In this document: piece by piece, positions 1 to 9,282 of the stretch | How positions within the stretch are numbered: position 1 is the stretch's first letter | How the letters are laid out: each line of letters starts with the position of its first letter | Source: Lysinibacillus fusiformis | GTDB taxonomy: Bacteria; Bacillota; Bacilli; Bacillales_A; Planococcaceae | Direction of reading: 5' to 3' | DNA length: 64,000 nucleotides | Assembly (NCBI RefSeq): GCF_002845985.1 | Contig: NZ_PDFK01000002.1 | Location: forward strand, 806,001-870,000 | Notes under the pieces: model-generated | What the model saw: only the letters and a program-made list of their open reading frames with translations | What the model was told of the DNA's origin: nothing | The model's database searches: none | Translations under genes and position numbers: made by a program

Positions 1-173
1 AGCGGTTGGGCTTCGTTCAAACAAAGAGCTAGAATTGCTTCTAGTACGGTGGGAGCTTAAAGTACGCTTCCATGAAATCTGGCAATCAGTAATACATATT
101 ATAAAACAAAACTAGCGATAGTTCAAGTATCCCGCTATTGTATAAAAAATTGGCTTAAATACCTAGGATATCC

Positions 174-257
174 GCTAGATTGGGCTTTCTATCCATCACT
201 TTTGTTGTTCTATCCACCACATTTCAATCTCTCTCCGTCACTTTCGCCGTTCTATCC
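174..257. repeat. 21-bp degenerate tandem repeat, four units
   Basis: Read on the minus strand, four consecutive units of exactly 21 bp (237-257, 216-236, 195-215, 174-194) each begin GGATAGA or GGAGAGA, and three of them continue to an AAAGTG-like or AATGTG-like block. The flank at 166-173 (GGATATCC) may be a fifth, decayed start. Unit length is a multiple of three, but no reading frame or ribosome binding site accompanies it. It lies just beyond the smpB terminator. Function unknown; bases 1-173 otherwise show no gene. Confidence 0.6.
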
Positions 258-279
258 GCCTCGCCCAGCATCAACACCT

Positions 280-310
280 AAAAAAGCTCACCAACAACAA
301 GGTGAGCTTT
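280..310 (-). terminator. Rho-independent terminator after smpB
   Basis: A perfect 10-bp stem (AAAGCTCACC / GGTGAGCTTT) with an 8-nt loop is followed on the minus strand by a run of T. It lies 12 bases beyond the smpB stop codon and probably ends the rnr-smpB transcript. Confidence 0.9.
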
Positions 311-321
311 CTCGAAATCTA

Positions 322-789
322 TTAATATTGATTTTTTGATTTGAAGGTACGTTCCATTTCGCGTTTGGCTTCTTTTTTGCGCATGTCGTTACGTTTATCG
401 TAGTCTTTTTTTCCTTTGCCGACGCCGATTAAAAGCTTGGCATAGCCGTCTTTGATGTACATTTTCAATGGAACAATTGTGTAGCCGTCACGCTTTACGG
501 CACCGACTAGCTCGCCGATTTGCTTTTTATGGAGCAGCAGCTTGCGGGCGCGTAGTGGGTCGTGATTGAAACGGTTGCCTTGATCGAAGGGGCTGACATG
601 CATGTTGCTAATCCATGCTTCGCCATTGGTGATTCGGACATAGGAGTCCTTTAGTTGGGCCTTGCCTGCACGGATGGATTTGATTTCTGTGCCGGTTAGG
701 ACCATGCCTGCTTCGATTGTTTCCTCAATAAAGTAATCATGTCCAGCTTTTTTGTTTTGTGCTAATACTTTTCCAGAACCTTTTGCCAT
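322..789 (-). CDS. smpB: SsrA-binding protein SmpB
   Basis: SmpB binds tmRNA and delivers it to stalled ribosomes for trans-translation, tagging the unfinished peptide for proteolysis and releasing the ribosome. The 155-residue protein starts MAKGSGK, contains the family blocks [16 protein letters not shown] and [10 protein letters not shown], and ends in a basic tail of the kind that enters the decoding centre. A GTG three codons upstream is in frame, but it lies inside the GAGGGTG ribosome binding site, so ATG at 789 is chosen. It follows rnr as in Bacillus. The ssrA gene, which usually comes next, is not in the bases available to the left. Confidence 0.96.
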   Translation of the reverse strand: MAKGSGKVLAQNKKAGHDYFIEETIEAGMVLTGTEIKSIRAGKAQLKDSYVRITNGEAWISNMHVSPFDQGNRFNHDPLRARKLLLHKKQIGELVGAVKRDGYTIVPLKMYIKDGYAKLLIGVGKGKKDYDKRNDMRKKEAKREMERTFKSKNQY

Positions 790-815
790 ATTCTTCACCC
801 TCTACTTAAAGGTTG

Positions 816-860
816 AGCATTAGCGAAAGCATCCTTACTTAGGACACTTTCGCTAATGCT
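816..860 (-). other. Long hairpin between rnr and smpB
   Basis: Bases 816-829 and 847-860 form a perfect 14-bp inverted repeat, and the 17-base loop contains a further small palindrome (TCCT/AGGA). The stem starts in the rnr stop codon. No T-run follows on either strand, so it does not look like a normal intrinsic terminator. It may stabilise or process the rnr-smpB mRNA, or attenuate smpB. Confidence 0.6.
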
Positions 861-3328
861 TATTTACGTTTTGATTTTTTCTTTTTGTTTTTCTTTGCAA
901 TGCCCTCATAGAACTTTTGCTTTTGTTTCACGCGTTTTTTAGGACCTGGGCTTGAGTCTTCTTTGCGGCGACCACGCGGGTCACGATCGCTTTCACGACG
1001 TTCACCTTGCTTGGCGCTACGACTTCCACGGTCATCCTCTTGGCGACCGCCTCTACGGTTGCCACCGCGTCCGCCTTTTTCTTCGTCGCTGCGTGTGCTT
1101 CGTTGACTGCGTCCACCCTTGTTATCACTATAATTTTTACGTGCATGGATGACAGTAGGAGCTGCTTTACGTGTTCGTCCATATGAAGTTACCATTCCAA
1201 CGATTTCAAAGTCAATGGATGACTCCTCAATAATGACATTGGCAACACGGACTGTCACTTCATCACCAATACGGAATTGACGATTTGTTCGTTCACCAAT
1301 CATAATCATTTGACGATCATCGAAGCGGTAGTAATCATCTGTCATATTACTGATGTGAACAAGTCCTTCGATTGTGTTTGGCAGCTCCACGAAAATACCG
1401 AAGTTTGTAATGGATGAAACGATCCCTTCGAATTCCTCGCCAATTTTATCAGACATGTACTGTGCTTTTTTCAGAGCGTCCGTATCACGTTCTGCATCAA
1501 CAGCACGACGTTCACGCTCAGAAGTATGGTCAGCAATTTCATCCATTGCCATACTCCACTGTGCAATCGTTTCTCTAGAAGTATCCTTATTAATTATATA
1601 CGTACGAATTAAACGATGTACGATTAAGTCTGGATAACGACGAATTGGTGATGTGAAGTGTGTATAGAAATCCGTTGATAAGCCAAAGTGACCAAGGCTT
1701 TCAGGATAATATTTTGCCTGTTGCATCGAGCGTAGTAGCATTGTTGAAATAACGGGCTCCTCTGGCATACCATCAATGGCTTTTAAAACATCTTGCAGTG
1801 CCTTGGGATGCACTGTATTACCAGTACCTTTAATTAAAATACCGAAGTTCGTAACAAATTCAAAGAAGCGTTGGAGCTTTTCAGGCTTTGGATCTTCGTG
1901 AATACGGTATAGGAACGGTACATTCATCCAGTGGAAGTGCTCTGCAACTGTTTCATTGGCAGCAAGCATGAAATCCTCAATTAGCTTCTCCGCTACTGTA
2001 CGTTCACGTAATTCAATATCAACTGGCCAGCCTTCTTCATTGACAAGGACTTTGGATTCTTTAAAGTCAAAGTCAATCGCCCCTCGTGTTTCACGTTTAC
2101 GACGTAATATACCAGATAGCTCAGCCATATTTTTAAACATTGGCACAAGTGGCTCGTAGCGTTCGATTAGTGCCTCATCCTGCTCCTCTAAAATCATGTA
2201 AACGTCCTTATATGTCATACGCTCTGTCGTTTTAATGACACTTTGGAAAATTTCGTGTGAAATGACATTACCATTCCCATCAATAATCATTTCACAGGAT
2301 AATGTTAGACGGTCAACTTGTGGATTTAATGAACAAATACCGTTTGATAGACGATGTGGAATCATTGGGATTACACGGTCTGTTAAATAAACACTTGTTG
2401 CACGGTCATAAGCTTCGATGTCAATGACTGAGCCTTGCGTAACATAGTAACTAACGTCTGCAATATGTACGCCAAGCTTGTAAGTACCATCTACATTTTT
2501 CGTTACGGTTACCGCATCATCCAAGTCTTTTGCGTCTGCACCATCAATTGTCACGATCGTTTCATGTCGCAAATCACGACGACCTACTAAATCTGCCTCT
2601 GTAATTTCATCTGGGACGCGTTGAGCAGCTGCGATGACTTCGTCTGGGAATTCAGGTGGAATGTCGTGCTTATATAAGATTGATAAAATATCCACACCTG
2701 GATCATTTTTATGCCCTAAAATTTTGGTAATATAGCCTGTTGCGGATTTTAAATCCTCTGGCCATGTCGCAACCTCAACAACAACCTTATGACCGTCAAC
2801 AGCTCCTAATGTGTCTCCCTTTGCGATAAAGATATCCATCGGTAGCTTTTTATCGTCTAAGACAACAAAGCCAAAGCCTCGATTAGCCTGGAATGTGCCG
2901 ACAAAGCTTGTTTGACCACGCTCGACGACCTTTGTGACAGTCCCTTCTCGTCGGTCCCCAAATGATTCTTTTAAGACACGAATTAAAACGATGTCTCCAT
3001 TAATCGCACCATTAATTTCATGCGGTGGAATGAATACATCATCCATGCCCTCGACATCAGGTGTCACAAAACCGAAGCCCTTCGCATGTCCGATAAATTT
3101 ACCTCTTAGCAAATTCATACGCTCTGGTAGACCATAACGATTGGAGCGAGAACGCACAACTAAGCCTTGCCCTTCCATACGGACAAGGGTTTTGACAAGC
3201 TCCTTGAACTCCTCAGCATCCTCAAAACCGAATTCATCCTCGATTTCACCGACAGTTAATGGTTTATAATCATCTTTGCTGAAAAAATCGAGTAAACGAC
3301 TTTGTAGTGTATCTTTTTGGTCTTTCAT
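860..3328 (-). CDS. rnr: Ribonuclease R
   Basis: This 3'-5' processive exoribonuclease degrades structured RNA and, in bacteria, takes part in tmRNA-linked mRNA decay and rRNA quality control. The 822-residue protein has an N-terminal winged-helix region (about 1-75), two cold-shock domains (about 75-230), the RNB catalytic domain with the acidic motif DAKDLDD near 275, an S1 domain (about 630-715) and a Lys/Arg/Gly-rich tail of about 100 residues. The chosen ATG at 3328 lies 7 nt behind GGAGGG; a start six codons upstream would overlap that site. It is cotranscribed with smpB and follows the esterase gene, as in B. subtilis. Confidence 0.96.
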   Translation of the reverse strand: MKDQKDTLQSRLLDFFSKDDYKPLTVGEIEDEFGFEDAEEFKELVKTLVRMEGQGLVVRSRSNRYGLPERMNLLRGKFIGHAKGFGFVTPDVEGMDDVFIPPHEINGAINGDIVLIRVLKESFGDRREGTVTKVVERGQTSFVGTFQANRGFGFVVLDDKKLPMDIFIAKGDTLGAVDGHKVVVEVATWPEDLKSATGYITKILGHKNDPGVDILSILYKHDIPPEFPDEVIAAAQRVPDEITEADLVGRRDLRHETIVTIDGADAKDLDDAVTVTKNVDGTYKLGVHIADVSYYVTQGSVIDIEAYDRATSVYLTDRVIPMIPHRLSNGICSLNPQVDRLTLSCEMIIDGNGNVISHEIFQSVIKTTERMTYKDVYMILEEQDEALIERYEPLVPMFKNMAELSGILRRKRETRGAIDFDFKESKVLVNEEGWPVDIELRERTVAEKLIEDFMLAANETVAEHFHWMNVPFLYRIHEDPKPEKLQRFFEFVTNFGILIKGTGNTVHPKALQDVLKAIDGMPEEPVISTMLLRSMQQAKYYPESLGHFGLSTDFYTHFTSPIRRYPDLIVHRLIRTYIINKDTSRETIAQWSMAMDEIADHTSERERRAVDAERDTDALKKAQYMSDKIGEEFEGIVSSITNFGIFVELPNTIEGLVHISNMTDDYYRFDDRQMIMIGERTNRQFRIGDEVTVRVANVIIEESSIDFEIVGMVTSYGRTRKAAPTVIHARKNYSDNKGGRSQRSTRSDEEKGGRGGNRRGGRQEDDRGSRSAKQGERRESDRDPRGRRKEDSSPGPKKRVKQKQKFYEGIAKKNKKKKSKRK

Positions 3329-3365
3329 ACATATTCCCTCCTTCATGAGAAAATCCTATTTATAA

Positions 3366-4112
3366 TTATTGTGCCCAATTTAGGCTTTCTAAAAAGCGAT
3401 AAATATCTTCATGTAATTGATCTTTTTCTTGATCCAATGTAATAACATGTTTTGAGTTTTCATACCACTTGATATGCTTTTCAAGTGACTCAGTTTGATT
3501 ATATATAATGTTGGCAGATTCTGTCTCTATTACTTCATCATTTGTAGCTTGTATGACAAAAATAGGCGCATAAATCATGTCAATTTCTTGTCGTGTACGG
3601 GCAATAAATTCACGTAGCTCCTGTAGAGATGGCATCCCTTTTTCAGCAATGAGTGCTACTTCTGCTTCAATTTGCTCATCTTGTTTTCCTAAGAACTTTT
3701 TATAATCCCTTGCATATTTCAAGACACCCTCAAACATAATGTCTGTTGTACGCATTGTCATAGGGGCGCACATTGTGACAATTCCTTTAACAGGATTATT
3801 TAGTGCCACGTTTAGTGTCATCACACCGCCTAATGAAAGACCAGCGACAGCAATTTCTTGATAGCCAGCATCCTGTAACTGTTTGTAGGCGGCAACGACA
3901 TCCTGCCACCAGTCTGCTGGACCTGTTGTGATTAGTTCTTCTGGTTCCACACCGTGACCTTTATAGTGAGGTGCCAAAGTAGTATACCCTTTTTTCTCTA
4001 AAAATCTACCAAGCATTCGTACATCTGCAGAGCTACCAGTAAAGCCGTGTAATAATAATACAGCACGTGGTCCTGCTTGAAAGAAAAATGGCTGTGATAA
4101 TGATTTGTTCAT
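3366..4112 (-). CDS. est: Carboxylesterase (YvaK/Est30 family)
   Basis: An alpha/beta hydrolase of 248 residues that hydrolyses short- to medium-chain carboxyl esters; its physiological substrate is unknown. Visible are the oxyanion-hole motif HGFTG near 22-26, the nucleophile elbow GLSLGG with Ser93, an Asp in QATNDEV and the C-terminal His in SKHVITLD, which complete the triad. Length and motifs match the Geobacillus Est30/B. subtilis YvaK family. A GTG three codons upstream is in frame, but the AAGGAG site is placed for ATG at 4112. It lies between secG and rnr, the conserved Bacillus order. A TATAAT on the minus strand at 4157-4162 is a possible promoter of its own. Confidence 0.9.
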   Translation of the reverse strand: MNKSLSQPFFFQAGPRAVLLLHGFTGSSADVRMLGRFLEKKGYTTLAPHYKGHGVEPEELITTGPADWWQDVVAAYKQLQDAGYQEIAVAGLSLGGVMTLNVALNNPVKGIVTMCAPMTMRTTDIMFEGVLKYARDYKKFLGKQDEQIEAEVALIAEKGMPSLQELREFIARTRQEIDMIYAPIFVIQATNDEVIETESANIIYNQTESLEKHIKWYENSKHVITLDQEKDQLHEDIYRFLESLNWAQ

Positions 4113-4254
4113 TGTAAGCACTCCTTCATCCTAAAACACTCATCCATACTATACCCATTATAGCCATCTCGATTATGTCTAGCGAATAACAAGTTGGATT
4201 GTAAATTACAATTCAATTTTTGCTATGGAGAGAGAATTTACCATTTAGTTTTAA

Positions 4255-4287
4255 TAAAAGAAAACGCCCAACCAATTTGGTTAGGCG
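4255..4287 (-). terminator. Rho-independent terminator after secG
   Basis: The stem CGCC(T)AACC / GGTT(G)GGCG has one mismatch. It is followed on the minus strand by a T-rich tract and lies directly beyond the secG stop codon. Confidence 0.8.
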
Positions 4288-4302
4288 ATATATCTTCAAC
4301 TA

Positions 4303-4530
4303 TTAGATTTTTGTAATAGCAACTGCTAAAATGAAAAATAGTATAGCTAACACAATTGTTGCACGGTGAAGGATTAAATCCATACCACGTGCTTTTTGCT
4401 TTCCAAATAGTTGCTCAGCTCCACCCGAGATGGCACCTGATAAGCCTGCACTTTTACTAGATTGAAGTAATACCACAACGATCAACGCTAATGATACGAT
4501 AACTAATGAAACTAATACTACTGTATGCAT
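4303..4530 (-). CDS. secG: Preprotein translocase subunit SecG
   Basis: The small SecYEG subunit that stimulates preprotein translocation at the membrane. At 75 residues with two hydrophobic segments (about 3-22 and 53-73) and the loop motif [15 protein letters not shown] between them, it matches Firmicute SecG. GGGAGGTG stands 6 nt before ATG. It has its own promoter (4572-4600) and terminator, so it can be expressed apart from est and rnr. Confidence 0.95.
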   Translation of the reverse strand: MHTVVLVSLVIVSLALIVVVLLQSSKSAGLSGAISGGAEQLFGKQKARGMDLILHRATIVLAILFFILAVAITKI

Positions 4531-4571
4531 TCACTGCACCTCCCGAACTTTGAAACATCACAACACCTTTT

Positions 4572-4600
4572 AGTATAACAAAAAGTGGATTATGTGACAA
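4572..4600 (-). promoter_or_regulatory. Sigma-A promoter of secG
   Basis: On the minus strand, TTGTCA (4595-4600) and TATACT (4572-4577) are separated by 17 bp, about 40 bp before the secG start codon. Confidence 0.7.
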
Positions 4601-4737
4601 CTTTCATGATGAAATCATTTACAAGCTCTATTGAAAATTTACTAGAATCTTGAATTTTCCCAATTTCCTCGTATGGTCAGGTCGCAGTTAGTATACATGC
4701 TCTCTTGTGGTACTGTATTCAACGTGGTGACTATCAG

Positions 4738-5928
4738 CTATGATGTATGGACTTTCTTGACAGTAAATAGTGCTATTACCATGAATATGGCACAGCAGGC
4801 AAATAGACTAACTAAAAAAATCCCACCTACCAAATAACCCCAATATTCCACAAGTGAACCAAAAACCGGTGGAATTAAAAATACACCTATGGATGCCACC
4901 ATTATACTAAACCCACTTGCAAAACCACTCATCGATTTTTCTACACTTTCAACAGCTAGCGTCATCCATATACCATTAAAGCCCGCAAGAGAAAAACCTA
5001 TAATTGCTATACACATCACTATAAAAAAGGTGGAATAGGTAAAATACATAAGGATTATCCCATTTGCGCTTAGTATAGTAATGATTAATAATACAGCCCA
5101 TCGATTTTTATTAAAAAATTTATCACTAATAATCCCCCACAACACTCGCCCACTTGCCCCACTAATTTCAGAAATAGCCAAGCATATGCCAGCACTATAA
5201 ATGGGCCAGTCCTTTATTTCATATAAAAATAATATAATGTAGGTGTTAAATGTCATTTGAATACCCATTAAGATGAATGCTGAGCTATTCGTAAAAAAGA
5301 GCCATTTTGAATGAAGGAAAATGCGTAATTGCTGACGTAAAGGCAATTTAGTAGCTATCTCAGTTTGTGAATCTTCTTTTGTTTTTAATACAAAAGGCAT
5401 TATGAAACTAAACATTAATAATACTACTGCCGCTACAGACAATGTATAACGCCAACCAATGAAAGCTACTAATGGAATCAGGACAACACTCGAGCCTGCT
5501 GAACCTAGCGTAATAGACATCTGTTTTAACCCCATTAGCAATGAAACTTGATTTACTGGAAGTATGTTCATAAGGAAACGATTTGTAACAGGATGCATTC
5601 CTCCATAACCCATCCCTGCTAGTACAACAAATACTAAGGCCAACGTATAATTGTCTATCCAAGCAAAGCTTAAAAAGCCTGTTCCAACAATAATCATCAA
5701 ACAAACCATTATTTTACGGGTACTCAATCGATCTGCTAAATAGCCAACTAGCAATGTTGCTATAAATTGACCAATAAAAAGAGCAGTTGGAAGAAATCCT
5801 AACTGCCCTTTATTCAATGATAAGTCTGCACTAATATAGAACATTAGAGGACTAATGCTTCTCCCAACAAAGGCAGTTAAAAATTGAGCAATGATGATCC
5901 ACATTGCAATAAGTTTCATCTGTTGCAT
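4738..5928 (-). CDS. MFS transporter, possibly aromatic acid uptake
   Basis: A 396-residue major facilitator superfamily permease with about 12 hydrophobic segments and the family motif between segments 2 and 3 (GYLADRLSTRK). The substrate cannot be read from sequence. It follows the TRAP transporter and the 3-hydroxyanthranilate genes on the same strand, so uptake of an aromatic acid or export of an intermediate is a guess. The start is unusual: AAAGGTGG lies 12 nt before this ATG but only 5 nt before another ATG (5935) in a different frame, which opens a 27-codon overlapping frame. ATG at 5919 is an alternative start. Confidence 0.8.
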   Translation of the reverse strand: MQQMKLIAMWIIIAQFLTAFVGRSISPLMFYISADLSLNKGQLGFLPTALFIGQFIATLLVGYLADRLSTRKIMVCLMIIVGTGFLSFAWIDNYTLALVFVVLAGMGYGGMHPVTNRFLMNILPVNQVSLLMGLKQMSITLGSAGSSVVLIPLVAFIGWRYTLSVAAVVLLMFSFIMPFVLKTKEDSQTEIATKLPLRQQLRIFLHSKWLFFTNSSAFILMGIQMTFNTYIILFLYEIKDWPIYSAGICLAISEISGASGRVLWGIISDKFFNKNRWAVLLIITILSANGIILMYFTYSTFFIVMCIAIIGFSLAGFNGIWMTLAVESVEKSMSGFASGFSIMVASIGVFLIPPVFGSLVEYWGYLVGGIFLVSLFACCAIFMVIALFTVKKVHTS

Positions 5929-6047
5929 AATCCATCAAAACCACCTTTTACGCTCGATGAGCCAATTCATTTCCACCTAATACAGTGGTCGATTTTTTCA
6001 AGTGTGTTGTGATTAGCCTACTTTAACTATTACTATTAAAGTTGTGG

Positions 6048-6112
6048 TTGATTCCCGCTACGGGATGCTCGTTTTCAGGGCAAGCAGAAGTCGTGCATCC
6101 TCCTCCACAAAT
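6048..6112. repeat. Decayed copy of an intergenic repeat
   Basis: The stretch beginning GTTGATTCCCGCTACGG and running through CGTTTTCAGGGC resembles the left part of the palindromic element at 43157-43276 (GTTGATTTCCGTTCCG ... CCTTTCCAGGG). It looks like a degraded member of the same family, lying between the TRAP operon and the MFS gene. The rest of this spacer shows nothing clear. Confidence 0.4.
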
Positions 6113-6203
6113 AACTAAAAAAATGTAGTATCATATATTAATTGACTATAAAAGCAACCATAAGATAACCTAATATTCTCCTAATTAACGTACCTGCTAC
6201 TCC

Positions 6204-7484
6204 CTACATCCCCAACCATCTTGGTACGAATAATACAAGGTCTGGAATATATGTTAGGAATAGTAGCACGATAAAGGAAATAACAATAAAAGGAAAAACA
6301 CTCTTTACTAGCGTTTCAAACTTCACTTTTGCCATCGATGATACGATGAAAAGTCCTGTCCCTACTGGCGGTGTTAATAAGCCTAACGTTAAGTTAATAC
6401 AAATGATGACTCCAAAATGCACCGGGTCAATATTAAATGCTATTACGAGTGGCATCATGACAGGTACTAGAATAATTAATGCGGCAATTCCATCTAGTAT
6501 CATGCCGATTAGTAACAATGCTAAATTCACTAATAATAAGAATACCCATGGACTTTCTGTAATGTTTAACATATTTTCTACTAACAATTGTGGAATTCGT
6601 TCAAAGGCAATCATCCATCCAAAAATATTGGCCATAATAATTAAATATGTTACTGTAGCTGTATTTGTCACCGTATTGATTAGCATTTTAGGGAGCTTTT
6701 TGATATTTAACTCTCTATAGACAAATAAACCGACAATTACTGCTAGTAAACAAGCGATAGCAGCAGATTCTGTTGCTGTAAATACACCTGTTAGAATACC
6801 TACAACAATTGTAATGGGTATTAATAGTGCTGGGATTACTTTTAATGACTTGCTTCGAATATCTGCCCACGAAGCCCGTTCACTTTTCGGGAATTGTTGT
6901 TTATAGCCCATATAAGAAATAACTAAAATAAAAACAAGACCATAAATAATCCCTGGGAGAATCCCAGCCATAAATAGAGCGCCAACAGATGTACTTGATA
7001 ACGTACCGTAAATAATGAAAATCATACTTGGTGGAATAATAGGTGCGATAATAGAAGATGCTAATGTTATAGACGCTGCGAATTCACGTTTATAGCCTTC
7101 CTTCTCCATTTGCGGTACCATTACTTTACTCATCATTGCAGCTTGAGCATTTGCTGAACCTAGAATCGATGCTAAAAACATATTAGCAATAACTGTCACA
7201 TAGGCCAGCCCTCCCCTAAAATGCCCAAAAAGGACACGAGCAAATTGAACAAGCCTCGTTGTAATACCGCCCTCATTCATAATTTCACCCATTAACATGA
7301 ATAACGGAATCGCTAATAGGCCAAAATTTTCAAGCCCTGAATACATACGTAATGGTGTAGAATCTAATAATGTCACCTGACCATTTAAGATGAAATAAAT
7401 AACTGTCGTAATACCAAGCACCATTGAGATGGGAATACCAATGATAAGTAAAAGAAAGAAAATAACGAGTACAATATAAGTCAT
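6204..7484 (-). CDS. dctM: TRAP transporter large permease, DctM family
   Basis: The large membrane subunit of a tripartite ATP-independent periplasmic transporter; it forms the ion-coupled translocation path. The 426-residue protein is hydrophobic throughout, with about 12 segments and DctM-like blocks such as IPLFMLMGEIMN near the N-terminus, APIIPPSMIFIIYG in the middle and LTPPVGTGLF near the C-terminus. It overlaps the small-subunit gene by 4 bp (ATGA), so translation is probably coupled. Its place at the end of the 3-hydroxyanthranilate operon suggests import of an aromatic carboxylate, since TRAP systems commonly carry organic acids; the substrate is inferred only. Confidence 0.92.
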   Translation of the reverse strand: MTYIVLVIFFLLLIIGIPISMVLGITTVIYFILNGQVTLLDSTPLRMYSGLENFGLLAIPLFMLMGEIMNEGGITTRLVQFARVLFGHFRGGLAYVTVIANMFLASILGSANAQAAMMSKVMVPQMEKEGYKREFAASITLASSIIAPIIPPSMIFIIYGTLSSTSVGALFMAGILPGIIYGLVFILVISYMGYKQQFPKSERASWADIRSKSLKVIPALLIPITIVVGILTGVFTATESAAIACLLAVIVGLFVYRELNIKKLPKMLINTVTNTATVTYLIIMANIFGWMIAFERIPQLLVENMLNITESPWVFLLLVNLALLLIGMILDGIAALIILVPVMMPLVIAFNIDPVHFGVIICINLTLGLLTPPVGTGLFIVSSMAKVKFETLVKSVFPFIVISFIVLLFLTYIPDLVLFVPRWLGM

Positions 7485-7966
7485 GTATTTTCTCCTTCTC
7501 TATTTTTAAGTGTGTCAATTAAATGTGAAAGAAGATGAATTGCTGCAAAAATTAATCCTATAAATACTGCACTATAAGGAATCCACATTGGTAATTGTAA
7601 GGAGCTCGATTTTTGTAGCAACATGGCAGGATTCATCATCCATTTGTAAGCGTAATAGATTAATATAAATAAGAACGCAATCATCATGCAATCCTGAACA
7701 ATTTTAAAAATCCTTTTACTACGCTTAGATACAGCATCATATAAAAATGTAACTGAAGCCTGAGTACCATATTTCAGACCCCAGCTTCCTCCAATAAACG
7801 AAGTCCATATTAATAAGAAAATCGAAACTTCACCAGCCCAAGGGATGGGATCTTTAAAGAAATAACGAAAAATAACCGCAAATATCATTAAGATAGCAAG
7901 CGCAGCCATTAAAATGATCATCAGTAGTTCTTCGATTTTAGTAATAACTTGACTAATTTTCGCCAT
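7481..7966 (-). CDS. dctQ: TRAP transporter small permease, DctQ family
   Basis: The small membrane subunit of the TRAP transporter, a 161-residue protein with four predicted membrane segments, which pairs with DctM. The block WAGEVSIFLLIWTSFIGGSWGLK is typical of the family. The gene lies 16 bp after dctP and overlaps dctM by 4 bp, giving a tight dctP-dctQ-dctM unit at the distal end of the catabolic operon. Confidence 0.9.
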   Translation of the reverse strand: MAKISQVITKIEELLMIILMAALAILMIFAVIFRYFFKDPIPWAGEVSIFLLIWTSFIGGSWGLKYGTQASVTFLYDAVSKRSKRIFKIVQDCMMIAFLFILIYYAYKWMMNPAMLLQKSSSLQLPMWIPYSAVFIGLIFAAIHLLSHLIDTLKNREGENT

Positions 7967-7982
7967 CTAGCCATTCCCCCAT

Positions 7983-9044
7983 TTACTTACGGAATTCATT
8001 AATAAACTGTTTAATTAAAGCAGATTTTGCACTATACTCGGCGTCAAATGCTTCGATTTGCTCTTTAAATACATCTGCCCCCAACTCATAAACAGTCATT
8101 CCTTGACTGGCAAGTTCTTTTTTGAATTCTTCTTCTTGTCCAACTCGTGTTTCTACTGCATAAGCTATTGCTGCTTGTAAGGATTCATTAATGATTTTTT
8201 GAGCATTTTCAGATAATCCATCAAACATTCCCTCATTTGCTACGACAATTGATGGCCATACCATGTGGTTTGTTACAGCTACATACTTGGCTACTTCGGA
8301 GTATTTATTTGTGATTGTCGCATCTAAATCCATATCCATTCCGTCAATAACGCCTGTTTGTAATGCTGAATATACTTCTGGTAATGGTAATCCTTCTGGT
8401 GCAGCTCCCGCATCTTTATAAAATTTTTGGAGCGGTGGACTTGGTGTTACTCGCATTTTTAAACCTGCTAAATCCGAAGCTTTTTTAACTTCTTTTGATT
8501 TCAATACCATCGTACGTTGACCAGCGAAAAGGTAATCCAACCCTTTTAATCCTGTTCCGTCTACTTTTCCTAAAATCTCACGTGCAATATCGGTATGACT
8601 TGCATCTGAAGCTTCTTGTAAATTTTCAAACGTGTATGGTGCGAACCATGCAGCCATCTCAGGTGTGCGCGTACTTAAAAAAGCGGCTGTAATAAAAGCA
8701 AAGTCTATCGAGCCTGCCTCTACTTGTTGTACCATGTCCGCTTCAGTCCCTAATTGACTTGCAGGGTAAATTTCAAGCTCCATTTTGCCATCTGAGCGTG
8801 CCTTTAATTCTTCATTAAATTTTTCAGCAGCTTTATGCCACATATGATCTGTTGATGTAATATGGGCAAGCTTAAATTTCTTCTTTGGAATATCTTCATC
8901 CGAACTAGTTGCTGACACAGCTGATTTATTGTCCGTCTTTGCATCTGTTTCATTTGTTGTGTTTGAGTTACCACAAGCTGCCAAAACGAATAAAAGTGCG
9001 AATAAACAACTAACTAGCATAAACTTTAGCGGTTTTTTTATCAT
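7983..9044 (-). CDS. dctP: TRAP transporter solute receptor, DctP family
   Basis: The extracytoplasmic solute receptor of the TRAP system, 353 residues. A lipoprotein signal with lipobox LAAC (Cys24) and a Ser/Thr/Asp-rich linker indicate anchoring to the outer face of the membrane, as expected in a Gram-positive cell. The mature part has DctP features: KLAHITSTDHMWHKAAEKF near the start, and a central block containing RVTPSPP, in which family members hold the ligand carboxylate with a conserved Arg, then ALQTGVIDGMD. It probably captures an organic acid linked to the adjacent anthranilate-type pathway; the ligand is untested. Confidence 0.9.
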   Translation of the reverse strand: MIKKPLKFMLVSCLFALLFVLAACGNSNTTNETDAKTDNKSAVSATSSDEDIPKKKFKLAHITSTDHMWHKAAEKFNEELKARSDGKMELEIYPASQLGTEADMVQQVEAGSIDFAFITAAFLSTRTPEMAAWFAPYTFENLQEASDASHTDIAREILGKVDGTGLKGLDYLFAGQRTMVLKSKEVKKASDLAGLKMRVTPSPPLQKFYKDAGAAPEGLPLPEVYSALQTGVIDGMDMDLDATITNKYSEVAKYVAVTNHMVWPSIVVANEGMFDGLSENAQKIINESLQAAIAYAVETRVGQEEEFKKELASQGMTVYELGADVFKEQIEAFDAEYSAKSALIKQFINEFRK

Positions 9045-9084
9045 AAAATATCCCCTCTATTTTTGATTTAATATGTTGCATTGG

Positions 9085-9270
9085 TTATGGCTCCGCCTTC
9101 GTCTTTCCACTAATTCCCCAATGAACGGGTGGCACTTCTATTAAAATAACTCTTACACTATCAATTGGAACTCGTGCCGTTTGAACAATGGTAGTTGTAA
9201 CTTCTTGTATAATTTTTTTCTTTTGCTCCACAGACCGTCCTTCTAATAACTGAATTTGAACAATTGGCAT
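9085..9270 (-). CDS. 4-oxalocrotonate tautomerase
   Basis: A 61-residue member of the 4-oxalocrotonate tautomerase family. Numbered from the exposed N-terminal proline, Pro1, Arg11 and Arg39, the known catalytic residues, are all present, while the usual Phe50 is Trp50. The enzyme interconverts 2-hydroxymuconate and 4-oxalocrotonate (2-oxohex-3-enedioate) in meta-cleavage pathways. The order hydratase, acylating dehydrogenase, aldolase, decarboxylase, tautomerase is the dmpEFGHI order, supporting a DmpI-like role. After deamination of 2-aminomuconate it would equilibrate the product before decarboxylation. Confidence 0.88.
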   Translation of the reverse strand: MPIVQIQLLEGRSVEQKKKIIQEVTTTIVQTARVPIDSVRVILIEVPPVHWGISGKTKAEP

Positions 9271-9282
9271 ATTTAGTCCCCG

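Noticed and set aside
1-173. Possible ssrA (tmRNA) next to smpB
   Set aside because: ssrA is the expected neighbour, but neither the tRNA-like ends nor the tag-coding region could be found in these bases; it may lie outside the window.
174-257. 21-bp repeat considered as a CRISPR array
   Set aside because: Units are contiguous without spacers, diverged, and no cas genes are present.
928-1182. 84-codon frame within the 3' end of rnr
   Set aside because: It is a shadow of the Lys/Arg/Gly-rich tail of RNase R in another frame.
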